Source of the DNA: a virus
Direction: 5' to 3' (one strand)
Length of the DNA: 36,355 bases
IMG/VR virus record: IMGVR_UViG_3300045996_000441
Location: 1 to 36,355 of that record
A program made the position numbers and the translations under genes. Shown one piece after another: positions 21,535-29,973 of this stretch. How positions within the stretch are numbered: the stretch's first letter is position 1; each line of letters begins with the position of its first letter. The notes beneath the pieces were generated by a model. That model saw only the letters and a program-made list of their open reading frames with translations. It was not told the origin of the DNA and ran no database searches.

Positions 21535-21941
21535 TCGAAGACGAAATAGCGAAGGCGTTGCAAGATGCGGTTACGGCTGCGGTCGGATCGTCCGATACGC
21601 CGACGTTGCCGATTGCGTACATGGGTCGTGTGTTCGAGTCGCCAAACGATCATAAGTACGTCGAGATTGTGCAGATACCGAACAACCCGGACGGTCAGTT
21701 CTGGAACGATGAACGCAATTATATGGGTGTGTTGCGCGTCATCCTACATTGGCCGATCGACAACAAAGGCGTGTATCCGCCTGTGCGTGCGCTCGGGTCG
21801 ATCGCGGACTATTTCAGCAAGGATCAGCGGCTAGGCAACGGGGTCAAGTTGACCAGCGTTCCGAACTTCACCGGAGCCCTTGAGGGCAAGGGCGATATGC
21901 TGTACCCCTTTTCCGTCCGTTACCAGCGGTTCGCCGCATAA
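21531..21941 (+). CDS. Tail terminator protein, gpU-like
   Basis: A 136-residue protein coupled by ATGA. The pattern E-I-A-K-A-L-Q-D-A-V at the start, P-I-A-Y-M-G-R-V-F, Y-V-E-I-V-Q-I-P-N, then V-I-L-H-W-P-I-D-N-K-G and a C-terminal strand P-F-S-V-R-Y is typical of the tail-terminator family (lambda gpU-like) which caps the tail tube and sets its end. Position just before the tail tube gene agrees. Confidence 0.8.
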   Translation: MIEDEIAKALQDAVTAAVGSSDTPTLPIAYMGRVFESPNDHKYVEIVQIPNNPDGQFWNDERNYMGVLRVILHWPIDNKGVYPPVRALGSIADYFSKDQRLGNGVKLTSVPNFTGALEGKGDMLYPFSVRYQRFAA

Positions 21942-21955
21942 GGGAGAATATCGCC

Positions 21956-22489
21956 ATGCGTTCCATTCTGCTTTCCGCCGCGTCCGCTGCGGTTATCGCC
22001 GCGCCGGGGTTCAATACCAACGCCGGATCGAAGCTTTTCATCTGCACCACGCCGCAGCAAAGCAACCTCATCGAATCCGCTTTCGCCGGTCTGACGTGGG
22101 TTCAGATCAAGGGCGTCGGCTCGCTTGGCGAAACCGGCACGACGACCAACATTCTGACCTACGATACGTGGGACGATGACGTTGTGCAGAAAGCCAAGGG
22201 TATGTCCAATGCGGGCGATCCGGAAATCGAGCTTGCCCGCAATCCGACCGATCCCGGACAAGTCGCCTTGCGCGCCGCCGCGCTGACCAATCTGAACTAT
22301 GCGTTCAAGGTCGAGCGCAACGACGAACCCGACGCCGATCCGGACAGCACGCCGACTGTCATCTATCACCGCGGGCTTGTTACCGGGCCGCGCCGTCCGA
22401 ACGGTCGCAACGAAGACTTCGATCTTGAAGTTTTCTCGCTCGGGATGAACCAAAAGGAAATCGTGGTCAATCCGACTTCCGGTCTGTAA
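21956..22489 (+). CDS. Major tail tube protein with signal-like leader
   Basis: A 177-residue tail tube subunit. From about residue 25 the sequence follows the lambda/HK97-type tube family: S-K-L-F-I-C, F-A-G-L-T-W-V-Q-I-K-G-V-G-S-L-G-E-T-G, N-I-L-T-Y-D-T-W-D, K-G-M-S-N-A-G-D-P-E-I-E-L-A. Ahead of it is a hydrophobic leader of ~18 residues (MRSILLSAASAAVIAAP) not expected for this family. The leader must be translated: no ATG, GTG or TTG is found between ATG 21956 and the conserved core, and GGGAG lies at the right distance. It is followed by a strong terminator, as is usual for tube genes. Confidence 0.85.
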   Translation: MRSILLSAASAAVIAAPGFNTNAGSKLFICTTPQQSNLIESAFAGLTWVQIKGVGSLGETGTTTNILTYDTWDDDVVQKAKGMSNAGDPEIELARNPTDPGQVALRAAALTNLNYAFKVERNDEPDADPDSTPTVIYHRGLVTGPRRPNGRNEDFDLEVFSLGMNQKEIVVNPTSGL

Positions 22490-22520
22490 TTGACACGGCG
22501 GTCAGATTTGGGCAACGTGA

Positions 22521-22548
22521 GGGGAGCGGCTTAGGCGGCTCCCCTTTT
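22521..22548 (+). terminator. Terminator after the tail tube gene
   Basis: GGGGAGC and GCTCCCC pair around a 10-base loop and are followed by TTTTC. It sits in the 76-base space between tube and chaperone genes, which lowers expression of the downstream tail genes relative to the abundant tube protein. Confidence 0.75.
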
Positions 22549-22565
22549 CATTTGAAGGACGTAAG

Positions 22566-23006
22566 ATGGCGGATATTTCGACAATCAAACCGATCGATCG
22601 AAAGATCGAAATCAAGCATCCCGGTACAAAACAGCCGGTCGGTATTCGATTGACCGTCATGTCCATGGATGACGAACGGTTGAAGCGGTTGAAGCGCCGT
22701 ATCATCGATGAGGGTTTGCATCGCAATGCGCGCGGCAAGCACTTCAAAGCCGAAGAAATCGAAGACAATCGGTACGCCTTGTTGTGGGGCGCGCAGTCGG
22801 CGGATTGGGAATGGTATAACCCGACCGGCAAGCCGGGTGACAAAGACTACGATGCCGATGCGATGCCTGATTTTCACGGTAGCGTACCGGAATTCAATCG
22901 GAGGAACTTCAACGCCGTATGTGATGAACTGTCATGGTTCGCCGATCAGGTTGACGAAGCGGTCGGCGATGACGACGCTTTTTTCAAAGAATCCAAGCCG
23001 AATTAA
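22566..23006 (+). CDS. Tail assembly chaperone, gpG-like
   Basis: A 146-residue protein between tail tube and tape measure. Acidic C-terminus (DEAVGDDDAFFKESKPN) and basic middle (DDERLKRLKRRIIDEG) fit the G-type chaperone that coats the tape measure protein during tail assembly. Near its end the message has the slippery sequence TTTTTTC (22979-22985), where a fraction of ribosomes should shift to -1 and make the longer GT product. TAA at 23004 ends the unshifted form. Confidence 0.8.
   Translation: MADISTIKPIDRKIEIKHPGTKQPVGIRLTVMSMDDERLKRLKRRIIDEGLHRNARGKHFKAEEIEDNRYALLWGAQSADWEWYNPTGKPGDKDYDADAMPDFHGSVPEFNRRNFNAVCDELSWFADQVDEAVGDDDAFFKESKPN
22979..22985 (+). promoter_or_regulatory. -1 ribosomal frameshift site (TTTTTTC)
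   Basis: The zero-frame codons are GCT-TTT-TTC-AAA, giving heptamer T-TTT-TTC of the X-XXY-YYZ type. Slipping back by one base leads into an open frame with no stop until 23402. This is the arrangement of lambda G/GT and most siphovirus tail chaperones. Confidence 0.85.
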
Positions 23007-23404
23007 TCGAGGCGATCCGCGTTCGCGTCCGGTATGATACGCCCGATGAAAAGGGCGAAACCCGGCGCGAACGCAACGACCGGTTTGGGGAAGCCTCGCC
23101 TACTCTGATCGTCCCGGAGGAAGCGCCGCACCTGTGGGAGTGGTATCTAGATATCTCGGAGAGCTTGCGCCGGGTGCGTGGCGGCGTCTGTGAACCCTTG
23201 CCGCCGTCCGAATTCGAGGCGTGGGCAACCATGTCCGGCAACATTGTCTATCCCCGCGAATATGCTATCCTGCGGGCTGTTGACCGGGCGTTCTGCGCCG
23301 AGACGAACGCCGAGCTTGCCGATTATCAGGCTCGCCAGCGGGAAGCGTCGGAGGCAGAGAGCAAAAAGCCGCGCAAGGGCGGGTGGTTTCGTGGGAAGGG
23401 CTAG
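22985..23404 (+). CDS. T part of the G-GT frameshift tail chaperone
   Basis: This frame is entered by -1 frameshift at 22979-22985 and continues for 139 codons (QRIQAELIEAIRVRVRYDTP and onward), giving a fused chaperone of about 279 residues from the start at 22566. The open frame has no good start of its own near its beginning; an in-frame TTG at 23165 lacks a ribosome site. The T domain is acidic to mixed (YLDISESLRRVRGGVCEPLP) with a basic C-terminus (ESKKPRKGGWFRGKG), and should contact the tail tube protein during assembly. Ends four bases before the tape measure start. Confidence 0.75.
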   Translation, partial: QRIQAELIEAIRVRVRYDTPDEKGETRRERNDRFGEASPTLIVPEEAPHLWEWYLDISESLRRVRGGVCEPLPPSEFEAWATMSGNIVYPREYAILRAVDRAFCAETNAELADYQARQREASEAESKKPRKGGWFRGKG

Positions 23405-23407
23405 ACC

Positions 23408-25678
23408 TTGGCTGACATTGCGCAAATCGGCTTCCGGGCTGACACGTCCGACCTAGCGGACGCCAAGGTCAAGCTAGAGGCTCTGACGCCCGCCGCGGGC
23501 CGGGCCGAGAAAGCGAGCGAAAAGCTTGCCGCCGCGATGAACGGCACCGGTTCTGCGGCCGAGAAAGCCGCGGCGGGTATCAAATCGGTCGATAGCGCGG
23601 CGGATCAAGCTGCGGCTGGGATGACGAATTTTAGTACCAAAATGAACGGCGCGGTTGTTGGTACGCAAAACTATAACTCGCATATTCTGGCGTATCGCGA
23701 CAATCTCGCGAAGGTCGGAACGCAAATGAAATTCACTGCGCGCGAAGGGTTGAATTTCTCGCGCCAGTTGTCGGATATCGGCGTAACTGCCGCAATGGGT
23801 ATGAACCCGTTTATGATCTTGTTGCAACAGGGTCCGCAGTTGTTCGATATCATCCAAGAAAAAGCAATCGTTACCGGAACCACGATCGGCGCGGTTTTCC
23901 GTGCGGCGGGTGTCGCTATCTGGACCGCGCTCGCGCCGCTGTTGCCGATCCTTGCCGGTGTGGCGTTGGCGATCGGTGCGGTTGCGGCCGGGTTCGCACT
24001 CGGGGCTCGCGAAATCAATAAAGGCAACAAGAGCGTAATAGACGGCCTGAACTTGACGGAAAAGCAGTTGGAGCGCGTCAAGAAATCCGGTGTCGATACC
24101 GCCGTGACGATGGGTGACACGTTCTTTGCGTTCTTTGATGTCATCGGCGATCGTTTGACCGCAGCGTTTGAAGGTCCGTTGAAGTGGTTGTCCGATGCGT
24201 GGACGACTACGCTTGACTATATAACCAAGTACGGCGCTAAAGCGATCGAATTTATCATCGGCGCAAACAACGGTGCGGTGTATGCGATCCGCAATAGCTG
24301 GCGCACGCTTCCGGCTGCGCTTGGCGATATCATGATCAGCATCGCTAACAGTCAGGTCCAGACAATTGAATGGATGATAAACAAAGTGATCGCTGGTATC
24401 AACGCCACGGTTGCTTTTGCCAACGATATGGCCGCTAAGGTCGGTTGGACTACAGGACTAGGACCGCTTGGTAACGTGTCGCTCGGGCGTGTAGCTAATC
24501 CGTTCGAAGGTAGCGCCAAGCAAATGGCTGGCGAGGTTGCCAGCGGTATTGCGCAAGGGATGAATGAAGCCAAAGGCGTTGTTGGCCGGTTCTTCGAAGA
24601 CGTAGGCAAAGCGGCTCGCAAGCGCGCAGCGAGCCGCATCCTTGCTGCGGCCGGGAAAGCTGAAAAGGGCGCGGGCGGCGCCGCCGACAAGCCGGACAAA
24701 GTAAACGATACGTTCGATATGATCAAGAACGCCGGTAAACTCGTCGGCGCTAGCGGTCGTGACATGGGTACGGATATGAAAAAGATCATGGACCGCGCCA
24801 AGGCGTTTCAGGATATTGTGACCGGAGGTCAGGAAGCGGTCAAGCAACTCGAAATGGAACAAGCCGCGCTAGGGATGACAGCGCAGCAAGCCGACCGGGC
24901 GCGCATCATGTACGACTTGCTTGCGCAGGCTCGTCAGGCAAACTTGACGCTTGGTCCGGTCGAAGTCGCCGCGCTTGGTCAGCTTGCCGACAAGCAAGCC
25001 GCGTTGAACGAAGAAATCGCTAACATGCGTGATGCGATGGATTTCGCGAAAGGATCGTTCCGCGGGTTCATCGGCGATTTGATCAGCGGCGCGCAGCAAG
25101 GGCAAAGCGTGTTCAAGACGTTCGGCGATGCGATCCTTAACGTCTTGAACCGCGTTCTTGATAAAATGCTGGATTTTGCGACCCAAGCGGCATTTGGTGG
25201 CGGTAACGGTGCAGGCGGGTTCTTCGGCAATCTGCTTAAGATCGTCGGTGGTAGTGTGGGCGCCAGCGCTGGCGGCTCCGGGATGGCGTCCAGTGCGTCA
25301 AGCCTGCTTGGATCAATAGGCGCCGGGCTCGTACCGCACGCCAAGGGCGGCGTGATCGGATCGCCGATGATGTTCGATATGGCGGGCGGTAGGACCGGTG
25401 TTGCAGGCGAAGCGGGGCAAGAGGGTATCTTGCCGTTGCAGCGCGGCCCGGACGGTTCGCTAGGCGTACAAATGTACGGCGATGGTCAGGCTGGTGCGTC
25501 AGTCAACAACGTGGAGGTACACAATCACTACCACCTGTCCGGCGCCATTAGCTCGGACGACGTTCAAAAGATGGTGCGTAGCGGGTCGGAAGCGGCTGCT
25601 ACACAAACGCGCGATGCGGTGCGCCGGGCGCTTCCGTCATGGCTTAACGACTATCAGCAAAACGGGGCGCTCGTATGA
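23408..25678 (+). CDS. Tail tape measure protein
   Basis: A 756-residue protein setting tail length and later forming a channel for DNA. It starts with TTG 23408 just after the chaperone stop. N-terminus (IAQIGFRADTSDLADAKVKL) is the standard tape-measure beginning; long Ala-rich helices follow. A hydrophobic region at residues about 160-200 (LAPLLPILAGVALAIGAVAA) could insert into the host membrane. The C-terminal part (F-G-D-A-I-L-N-V-L-N-R-V-L-D-K-M, then H-A-K-G-G-V-I-G-S-P, then G-E-A-G-Q-E-G-I-L-P-L-Q-R) is the lambda-type tape measure end. At 756 residues it predicts a tail near 110 nm by the usual proportion. Confidence 0.9.
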   Translation: MADIAQIGFRADTSDLADAKVKLEALTPAAGRAEKASEKLAAAMNGTGSAAEKAAAGIKSVDSAADQAAAGMTNFSTKMNGAVVGTQNYNSHILAYRDNLAKVGTQMKFTAREGLNFSRQLSDIGVTAAMGMNPFMILLQQGPQLFDIIQEKAIVTGTTIGAVFRAAGVAIWTALAPLLPILAGVALAIGAVAAGFALGAREINKGNKSVIDGLNLTEKQLERVKKSGVDTAVTMGDTFFAFFDVIGDRLTAAFEGPLKWLSDAWTTTLDYITKYGAKAIEFIIGANNGAVYAIRNSWRTLPAALGDIMISIANSQVQTIEWMINKVIAGINATVAFANDMAAKVGWTTGLGPLGNVSLGRVANPFEGSAKQMAGEVASGIAQGMNEAKGVVGRFFEDVGKAARKRAASRILAAAGKAEKGAGGAADKPDKVNDTFDMIKNAGKLVGASGRDMGTDMKKIMDRAKAFQDIVTGGQEAVKQLEMEQAALGMTAQQADRARIMYDLLAQARQANLTLGPVEVAALGQLADKQAALNEEIANMRDAMDFAKGSFRGFIGDLISGAQQGQSVFKTFGDAILNVLNRVLDKMLDFATQAAFGGGNGAGGFFGNLLKIVGGSVGASAGGSGMASSASSLLGSIGAGLVPHAKGGVIGSPMMFDMAGGRTGVAGEAGQEGILPLQRGPDGSLGVQMYGDGQAGASVNNVEVHNHYHLSGAISSDDVQKMVRSGSEAAATQTRDAVRRALPSWLNDYQQNGALV

Positions 25679-26349
25679 TCGATCATCGAATTTGGGATTT
25701 TCCCGAGCTACCGATTGCTGAACAGCTTTTTCATGTTCCCGGCGCTGCTGTTGACGGCGGTTTTACCGCGGGCGGCATGCAGATAATTTCGCCTGAACCG
25801 GGCGGGCGTAGTGTTCTTGAAATCCGTTTGTCGCTGCAAGCAAATGAATGGGTTGCGCCGTGGTCAAGCTGGATCATGTCCAAAATCAACGGCGATATAT
25901 TCAAAGTGCGCTTGGGGTTTACACCGCAATTGATATCCACACAGACAGGTAAGCAGATATCGCAATTGCCGACGTATTTGAACCCGGTCTTTGCGTCCGA
26001 CGAAACACGCCGCGAGATTGTCGGTACGTTTGGTACGAGTGCGCTAGAAGGTACGACGACGGTTCAGATTAATATGACGCAGTTTGGGGCAATATTACGT
26101 CACGGTCATGTGTTAGGACACGATAATAACTGTTATCTTGTTGACGACATAACGTACAACGGGATGGTTGCGACCGTCACGGTTACACCACCGTTTCGTA
26201 AAAATGTATTGGCAGGTGACGAATGCTTGTTTCGTCCTTACTTTGTTGGGACCATCGCTAATGGCGGCGAGATACGAACCGCATATGAAGCGTCTAACGT
26301 CGGTCTAATTCAGTTGAATCGGATTGTATTCAATGAAGCGCTGCTATGA
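25675..26349 (+). CDS. Minor tail protein (distal tail, first after tape measure)
   Basis: A 224-residue protein coupled to the tape measure by ATGA. The first gene after a tape measure usually codes for a distal tail protein, and the strand-rich sequence (V-L-E-I-R-L-S-L-Q-A-N-E, F-K-V-R-L-G-F-T-P, T-T-T-V-Q-I-N-M-T-Q-F) with a W-x-x-x-x-S-W-I-M segment fits a beta-barrel tail-tip subunit. No named family identified by eye. Confidence 0.65.
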   Translation: MIDHRIWDFPELPIAEQLFHVPGAAVDGGFTAGGMQIISPEPGGRSVLEIRLSLQANEWVAPWSSWIMSKINGDIFKVRLGFTPQLISTQTGKQISQLPTYLNPVFASDETRREIVGTFGTSALEGTTTVQINMTQFGAILRHGHVLGHDNNCYLVDDITYNGMVATVTVTPPFRKNVLAGDECLFRPYFVGTIANGGEIRTAYEASNVGLIQLNRIVFNEALL

Positions 26350-27005
26350 GTGCGTTTGATGACGTTCTAGAGGAATATCTGGGCGACGCCGATGCGCTGT
26401 CCGATATTCGCGTCGTGGTGCGTCGTTTGTGGTTTTACGACTTCCTCGGATACCCTACGCGCCTTTGGGACGGTCAAGGGCGTCTGTTTACGTCCGACGA
26501 TAACGAATGGCTCGGGACGATCGACGCAGGCGGCACCAATCATCACAGCACGCCCCGATTGCAGGACGGTCGGGACGGGTCGAGCCCGGCGTATGAATTC
26601 GGCGTGACGCTGATCGACGTGCCGGGGCAATCCGCTTATGAGTTATACGAGACGCTAAAATCGGATCAGGCGCTTGCGGTCAATCGCAAGCTTGTGTGCT
26701 ATCATGCGGTGTTCAAGATCGGCGAGGCGTTGCGCCCAAGTACGCCGATCGCGTTCTTTAAAGAATTGACAATGCTTGCGCCGAAGTTCTCGGAAACAAT
26801 CGCGCGGCGCGATGACGGCGTGTTGGCGCGCAAATATACGGTATCGGTCATCGCAAAGGATGGTAACACCGGCCGGTCCAGCGTCCCGAACGGCACGTAC
26901 GCAGATTCGATCCAGAAGCAACGGGCGAAGGAACGGGGCGTCTCTGTCGATCGTGGTTCGGAATATCTCGCCGCGCTGGCAAATCGTACGTACCAAATCC
27001 CATGA
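26346..27005 (+). CDS. Minor tail protein
   Basis: A 219-residue protein coupled on both sides by ATGA. The sequence is mixed beta with Trp/Tyr-rich start (VVVRRLWFYDFLGYPTRLWD), R-L-F-T-S-D-D-N-E-W-L-G and a middle Y-E-F-G-V-T-L-I-D-V-P, and a basic C-terminus. It corresponds to the second tail-tip gene that in many alphaproteobacterial phages and gene transfer agents lies just before a peptidase-like gene. Likely a hub or tip component. Confidence 0.65.
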   Translation: MSAFDDVLEEYLGDADALSDIRVVVRRLWFYDFLGYPTRLWDGQGRLFTSDDNEWLGTIDAGGTNHHSTPRLQDGRDGSSPAYEFGVTLIDVPGQSAYELYETLKSDQALAVNRKLVCYHAVFKIGEALRPSTPIAFFKELTMLAPKFSETIARRDDGVLARKYTVSVIAKDGNTGRSSVPNGTYADSIQKQRAKERGVSVDRGSEYLAALANRTYQIP

Positions 27006-27388
27006 CGGATCGCGTTGACACTGCCTTAGCGGCATGGCGAGCTACAGCGCACGTATGGGGGCAATCGGACTGCTTGCTTACGATCGGCGACTATATCGCC
27101 GCACAAGGCGGCAGGGACGTATCTAGCCGCTTCCGGGGCCTTTACGACACCGAAGCCGGGGCGCTCGCCATGAAGGACGCCTACGGCGGCGCGGTCGGGC
27201 TTGTCGATATGACCGGCCTGCCCCATACCGACGACATGCAGCGGGGCGACGTGTGCGTTGTAGACACAGGCGAAATCCATGTCGGAGCGCTATGCACCGG
27301 TCCGGGCGTCGTGATGCGTATCGAGCGCGGCGTTATCGAAGTTGAACGACGGTTCGTCCGGATCGTCCAAGCATGGAAGGTGCCGTAA
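27002..27388 (+). CDS. NlpC/P60-like tail-tip protein (DUF6950-like)
   Basis: A 128-residue protein. V-W-G-Q-S-D-C-L-L places a Cys at residue 24 at the head of a helix, and G-D-V-C-V-V-D-T-G-E-I-H-V-G-A gives a His at 93, the two main residues of NlpC/P60-like cysteine peptidases that cut peptidoglycan peptides. The family is common just before the J-like tip gene. It may help the tail cross the cell wall. Starts in ATGA overlap, ends in TAATG with the next gene. Confidence 0.75.
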   Translation: MTDRVDTALAAWRATAHVWGQSDCLLTIGDYIAAQGGRDVSSRFRGLYDTEAGALAMKDAYGGAVGLVDMTGLPHTDDMQRGDVCVVDTGEIHVGALCTGPGVVMRIERGVIEVERRFVRIVQAWKVP

Positions 27389-29973
27389 TGGGTACGGTTG
27401 GTAAAATCTTTTTGGTCGTGGCGGCTATCGCCGCGTCGATCGCCATGCCGTATCTAGCGCCAGCCTTTGCGCAATTCCTCGGAACCAGCTTGTTTGTCGC
27501 AACGCTGATTGGCGGGCTCGTCCTGACCCTTGGTCTTACGCTGCTTAGTTCCGTGCTGGCACCAAAACAAAAAGGCGCGTCGGTTGAAGCTGGTAAAGTT
27601 AACGTGCGTCTATCCGAACCGCCACGTTGGTTAAACGGTGGTATCGCAATGCAAGGTGGCGGCGCGCTCTTTGGTGAATTCGATAGCGCCGGAAACTTTT
27701 GGTACATCGTCGTCCATAGTGACAGCATACTCACCGATACGATACAGTATTATCTAGACGGTATCCCGGTTACGCTGGATGGCGCCGGAAATGTAATCAC
27801 GAACGATTTTTGTCTGAATTCGAAGAAAGAACCTTATAACGGCAGCGGAACGCGCGTGTCGTATATTCAGATATGGACGACGACCTATACCGAAGATGAC
27901 CCGACCCCCGCCAGAATTGCTGCAATCGACGCGGCTTTGCCTTCGTTGTGGACCGCTGACCATCGGTTGGTAGGGACGACGTTCAGTGTTGTCAAAATGA
28001 AGGCACTGAAAGCCGAAGACCGATATAAGCTGTATAAATGGCGCGGTCCGTTTGGTATCGGCGAGCCGTCTGTTGCTATTGCCGGTCAATGGTCGAACAT
28101 GTACGATCCGCGCGACCCGGATCAGGTGTTGGGCGATCGATCGACCTACAAGCCTTCGCGTAACTCTGCGATCGTTTGGGCTTGGTTTCGAACGCATCCG
28201 TACGGACGACGCAAAGCGGAAACGGCTATCAATTGGGCGCGTGTCGCAGAGCAAGCCGACATTTGCGATCAGATCGTTAGCGGTATAGCTGGTACGCACG
28301 TTCGATACGAATGCGGAACGTCGATCGCTGACAATAAAGAGCGTTTCACCGCCGAACAAGAAATCATCATGTCTTGTGACGGTCAGTTGGTTTTCGATGA
28401 TGACGGCAAAACATGGATGCGTGTGGGATATTACTATACACCGACCATCACGCTAAGTCGTAATCGTGATATTATCGCCATGGAAAGCGTTGAGGCGCAA
28501 AACGGTGAAAGCGAGACGCAAGGCGTTATCGTGCGGTATATCGATCCGTCGATGGACTATACGGCGCAACCCTGTGCGCCTTGGTATAATCCGCTATACT
28601 ATAAGCCGGGCGAAGCTAATACGTTCTTAACCGTGGATATTTTGACCATTCAGGATCACAATCAGGCAATGCGAGTCGCCAAAGCGATCGGTCAACGATC
28701 GCAGCCCGCGCACAAGATCGCACCGACCACCGGTTTGCGCGGCTTGCGTTGCCGGTCCGAACGTATCGTCAATCTCAATTACGACAACACGTTTGCGGGC
28801 GACTATGAGATTGCGACGCCTATAGAAATAGACGAAACGGGCGTTTACTGCGGTCTAGGGCTCGTCCCGATTGATCCCGATCGTTTTAATCTGCTCCCCG
28901 GCGAAGAACGCGGAGCGCCCGGCTCGTACTCAACAGAAACGGTTGTCGTACCGGACGCACCGGCCGGCGTCGCTGTGATGTTCAATAACGGACGCATTGA
29001 GGCTACGTTCACCGACGCGTCGCGTGCTGATGTCAGTTATCAATTTCAATACATCAAAGCGGCTGACTTGGCGTCCGATCAATGGAGCGACATGGCAGTA
29101 AACATGGATTTACTGTTTGCATACAGCGGGCCAATCGATATGCACGCGGATCAATTGGTGCGTTGGCGCTCTGTTTCCACGTCCGGTCGCGTGGGCGAGT
29201 GGAACGACCCAGTTTATACGCTGGTCGGCACGGTTGATGGTTCGTTGCAATGGGCGATACTCAATAGCTGGATAACGGAAGTTTCCGAAGGCGAAATCGT
29301 CCTTTCGATCGCCGCGGACGGTACGTTGACTGTTGAAAACCACACGCGGCGCTATCCGGATGGACACCCGGACGTAAGCGTAACAGGGGCCGTCATCGCA
29401 ACCGGTCTGACGACGGGCGACGCCCGAGCCGTAGCGTACGATGATCCCGGTCGGACGGGCGGTGCAGTGACGTACGGTCTATATGCGAACGACAACACCG
29501 CTCGCGCCTCAAGCACCAACCCCGGACGGCATTACGTGGGGTACTTCGCCGTACCCTCGACCGGCTCGTCAGGCGGCGGTGGCGGCGGTTATCCGGGCGG
29601 TCCGTGCGTGACGGCTGATACGCCCGTCCTGCTCGCCAGCGGCGATCGTAGCGGGCCGGGCGCACAACGCGTAGCCGCGGACCTTCGGGCCGGTCTGTGG
29701 GTGTGGACGCAGCACGAAACGACTATGCGGTTCGGTGCTTTTCAGATAGAAGCGATCAGCTTTGTAACTGAACCGGTCTATAAGGCGCCGGGACTTCCCC
29801 GCGCTACCGCCCAACACCGGTTCTGGATCAACGGGGAGTGGCGCACAATGGAAACTCTCGGTGTCCCGGACGGAACGGCTTTGGTGGCAAAAATCACGGT
29901 GCGCGACGCTCATACGTATGTTTCGGCGGGCGTCCTGTCGCATAACATCAAAGAATTGGAGCCGGTCGAATGA
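27388..29973 (+). CDS. J-like tail-tip protein with C-terminal Hint (intein/hedgehog) domain
   Basis: An 861-residue tail-tip protein; ATG 27388 overlaps the previous TAA, ATG 27373 is an alternative. N-terminus is hydrophobic (residues about 5-60), as in J-type central tip proteins, followed by the tip core (Y-Y-L-D-G, G-Q-W-S-N-M-Y-D-P, R-T-H-P-Y-G-R-R) and fibronectin-like strands (520-640). After a Gly-rich linker (about 727-735) a Hint domain starts at Cys740 (C-V-T-A-D-T-P-V-L-L), with block B T-x-x-H at 807-810 (A-T-A-Q-H-R-F-W) and block G S-H-N at 851-853. The residue after Asn853 is Ile, so normal splicing is unlikely; N-terminal cleavage at Cys740 is plausible. Coupled to the next gene. 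Confidence 0.85.
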   Translation: MGTVGKIFLVVAAIAASIAMPYLAPAFAQFLGTSLFVATLIGGLVLTLGLTLLSSVLAPKQKGASVEAGKVNVRLSEPPRWLNGGIAMQGGGALFGEFDSAGNFWYIVVHSDSILTDTIQYYLDGIPVTLDGAGNVITNDFCLNSKKEPYNGSGTRVSYIQIWTTTYTEDDPTPARIAAIDAALPSLWTADHRLVGTTFSVVKMKALKAEDRYKLYKWRGPFGIGEPSVAIAGQWSNMYDPRDPDQVLGDRSTYKPSRNSAIVWAWFRTHPYGRRKAETAINWARVAEQADICDQIVSGIAGTHVRYECGTSIADNKERFTAEQEIIMSCDGQLVFDDDGKTWMRVGYYYTPTITLSRNRDIIAMESVEAQNGESETQGVIVRYIDPSMDYTAQPCAPWYNPLYYKPGEANTFLTVDILTIQDHNQAMRVAKAIGQRSQPAHKIAPTTGLRGLRCRSERIVNLNYDNTFAGDYEIATPIEIDETGVYCGLGLVPIDPDRFNLLPGEERGAPGSYSTETVVVPDAPAGVAVMFNNGRIEATFTDASRADVSYQFQYIKAADLASDQWSDMAVNMDLLFAYSGPIDMHADQLVRWRSVSTSGRVGEWNDPVYTLVGTVDGSLQWAILNSWITEVSEGEIVLSIAADGTLTVENHTRRYPDGHPDVSVTGAVIATGLTTGDARAVAYDDPGRTGGAVTYGLYANDNTARASSTNPGRHYVGYFAVPSTGSSGGGGGGYPGGPCVTADTPVLLASGDRSGPGAQRVAADLRAGLWVWTQHETTMRFGAFQIEAISFVTEPVYKAPGLPRATAQHRFWINGEWRTMETLGVPDGTALVAKITVRDAHTYVSAGVLSHNIKELEPVE

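Noticed and set aside
29605-29973. A complete splicing intein in the tail-tip gene
   Set aside because: The last Asn is followed by Ile, not Cys/Ser/Thr, and there is almost no C-terminal extein, so only a Hint-type processing domain is supported.
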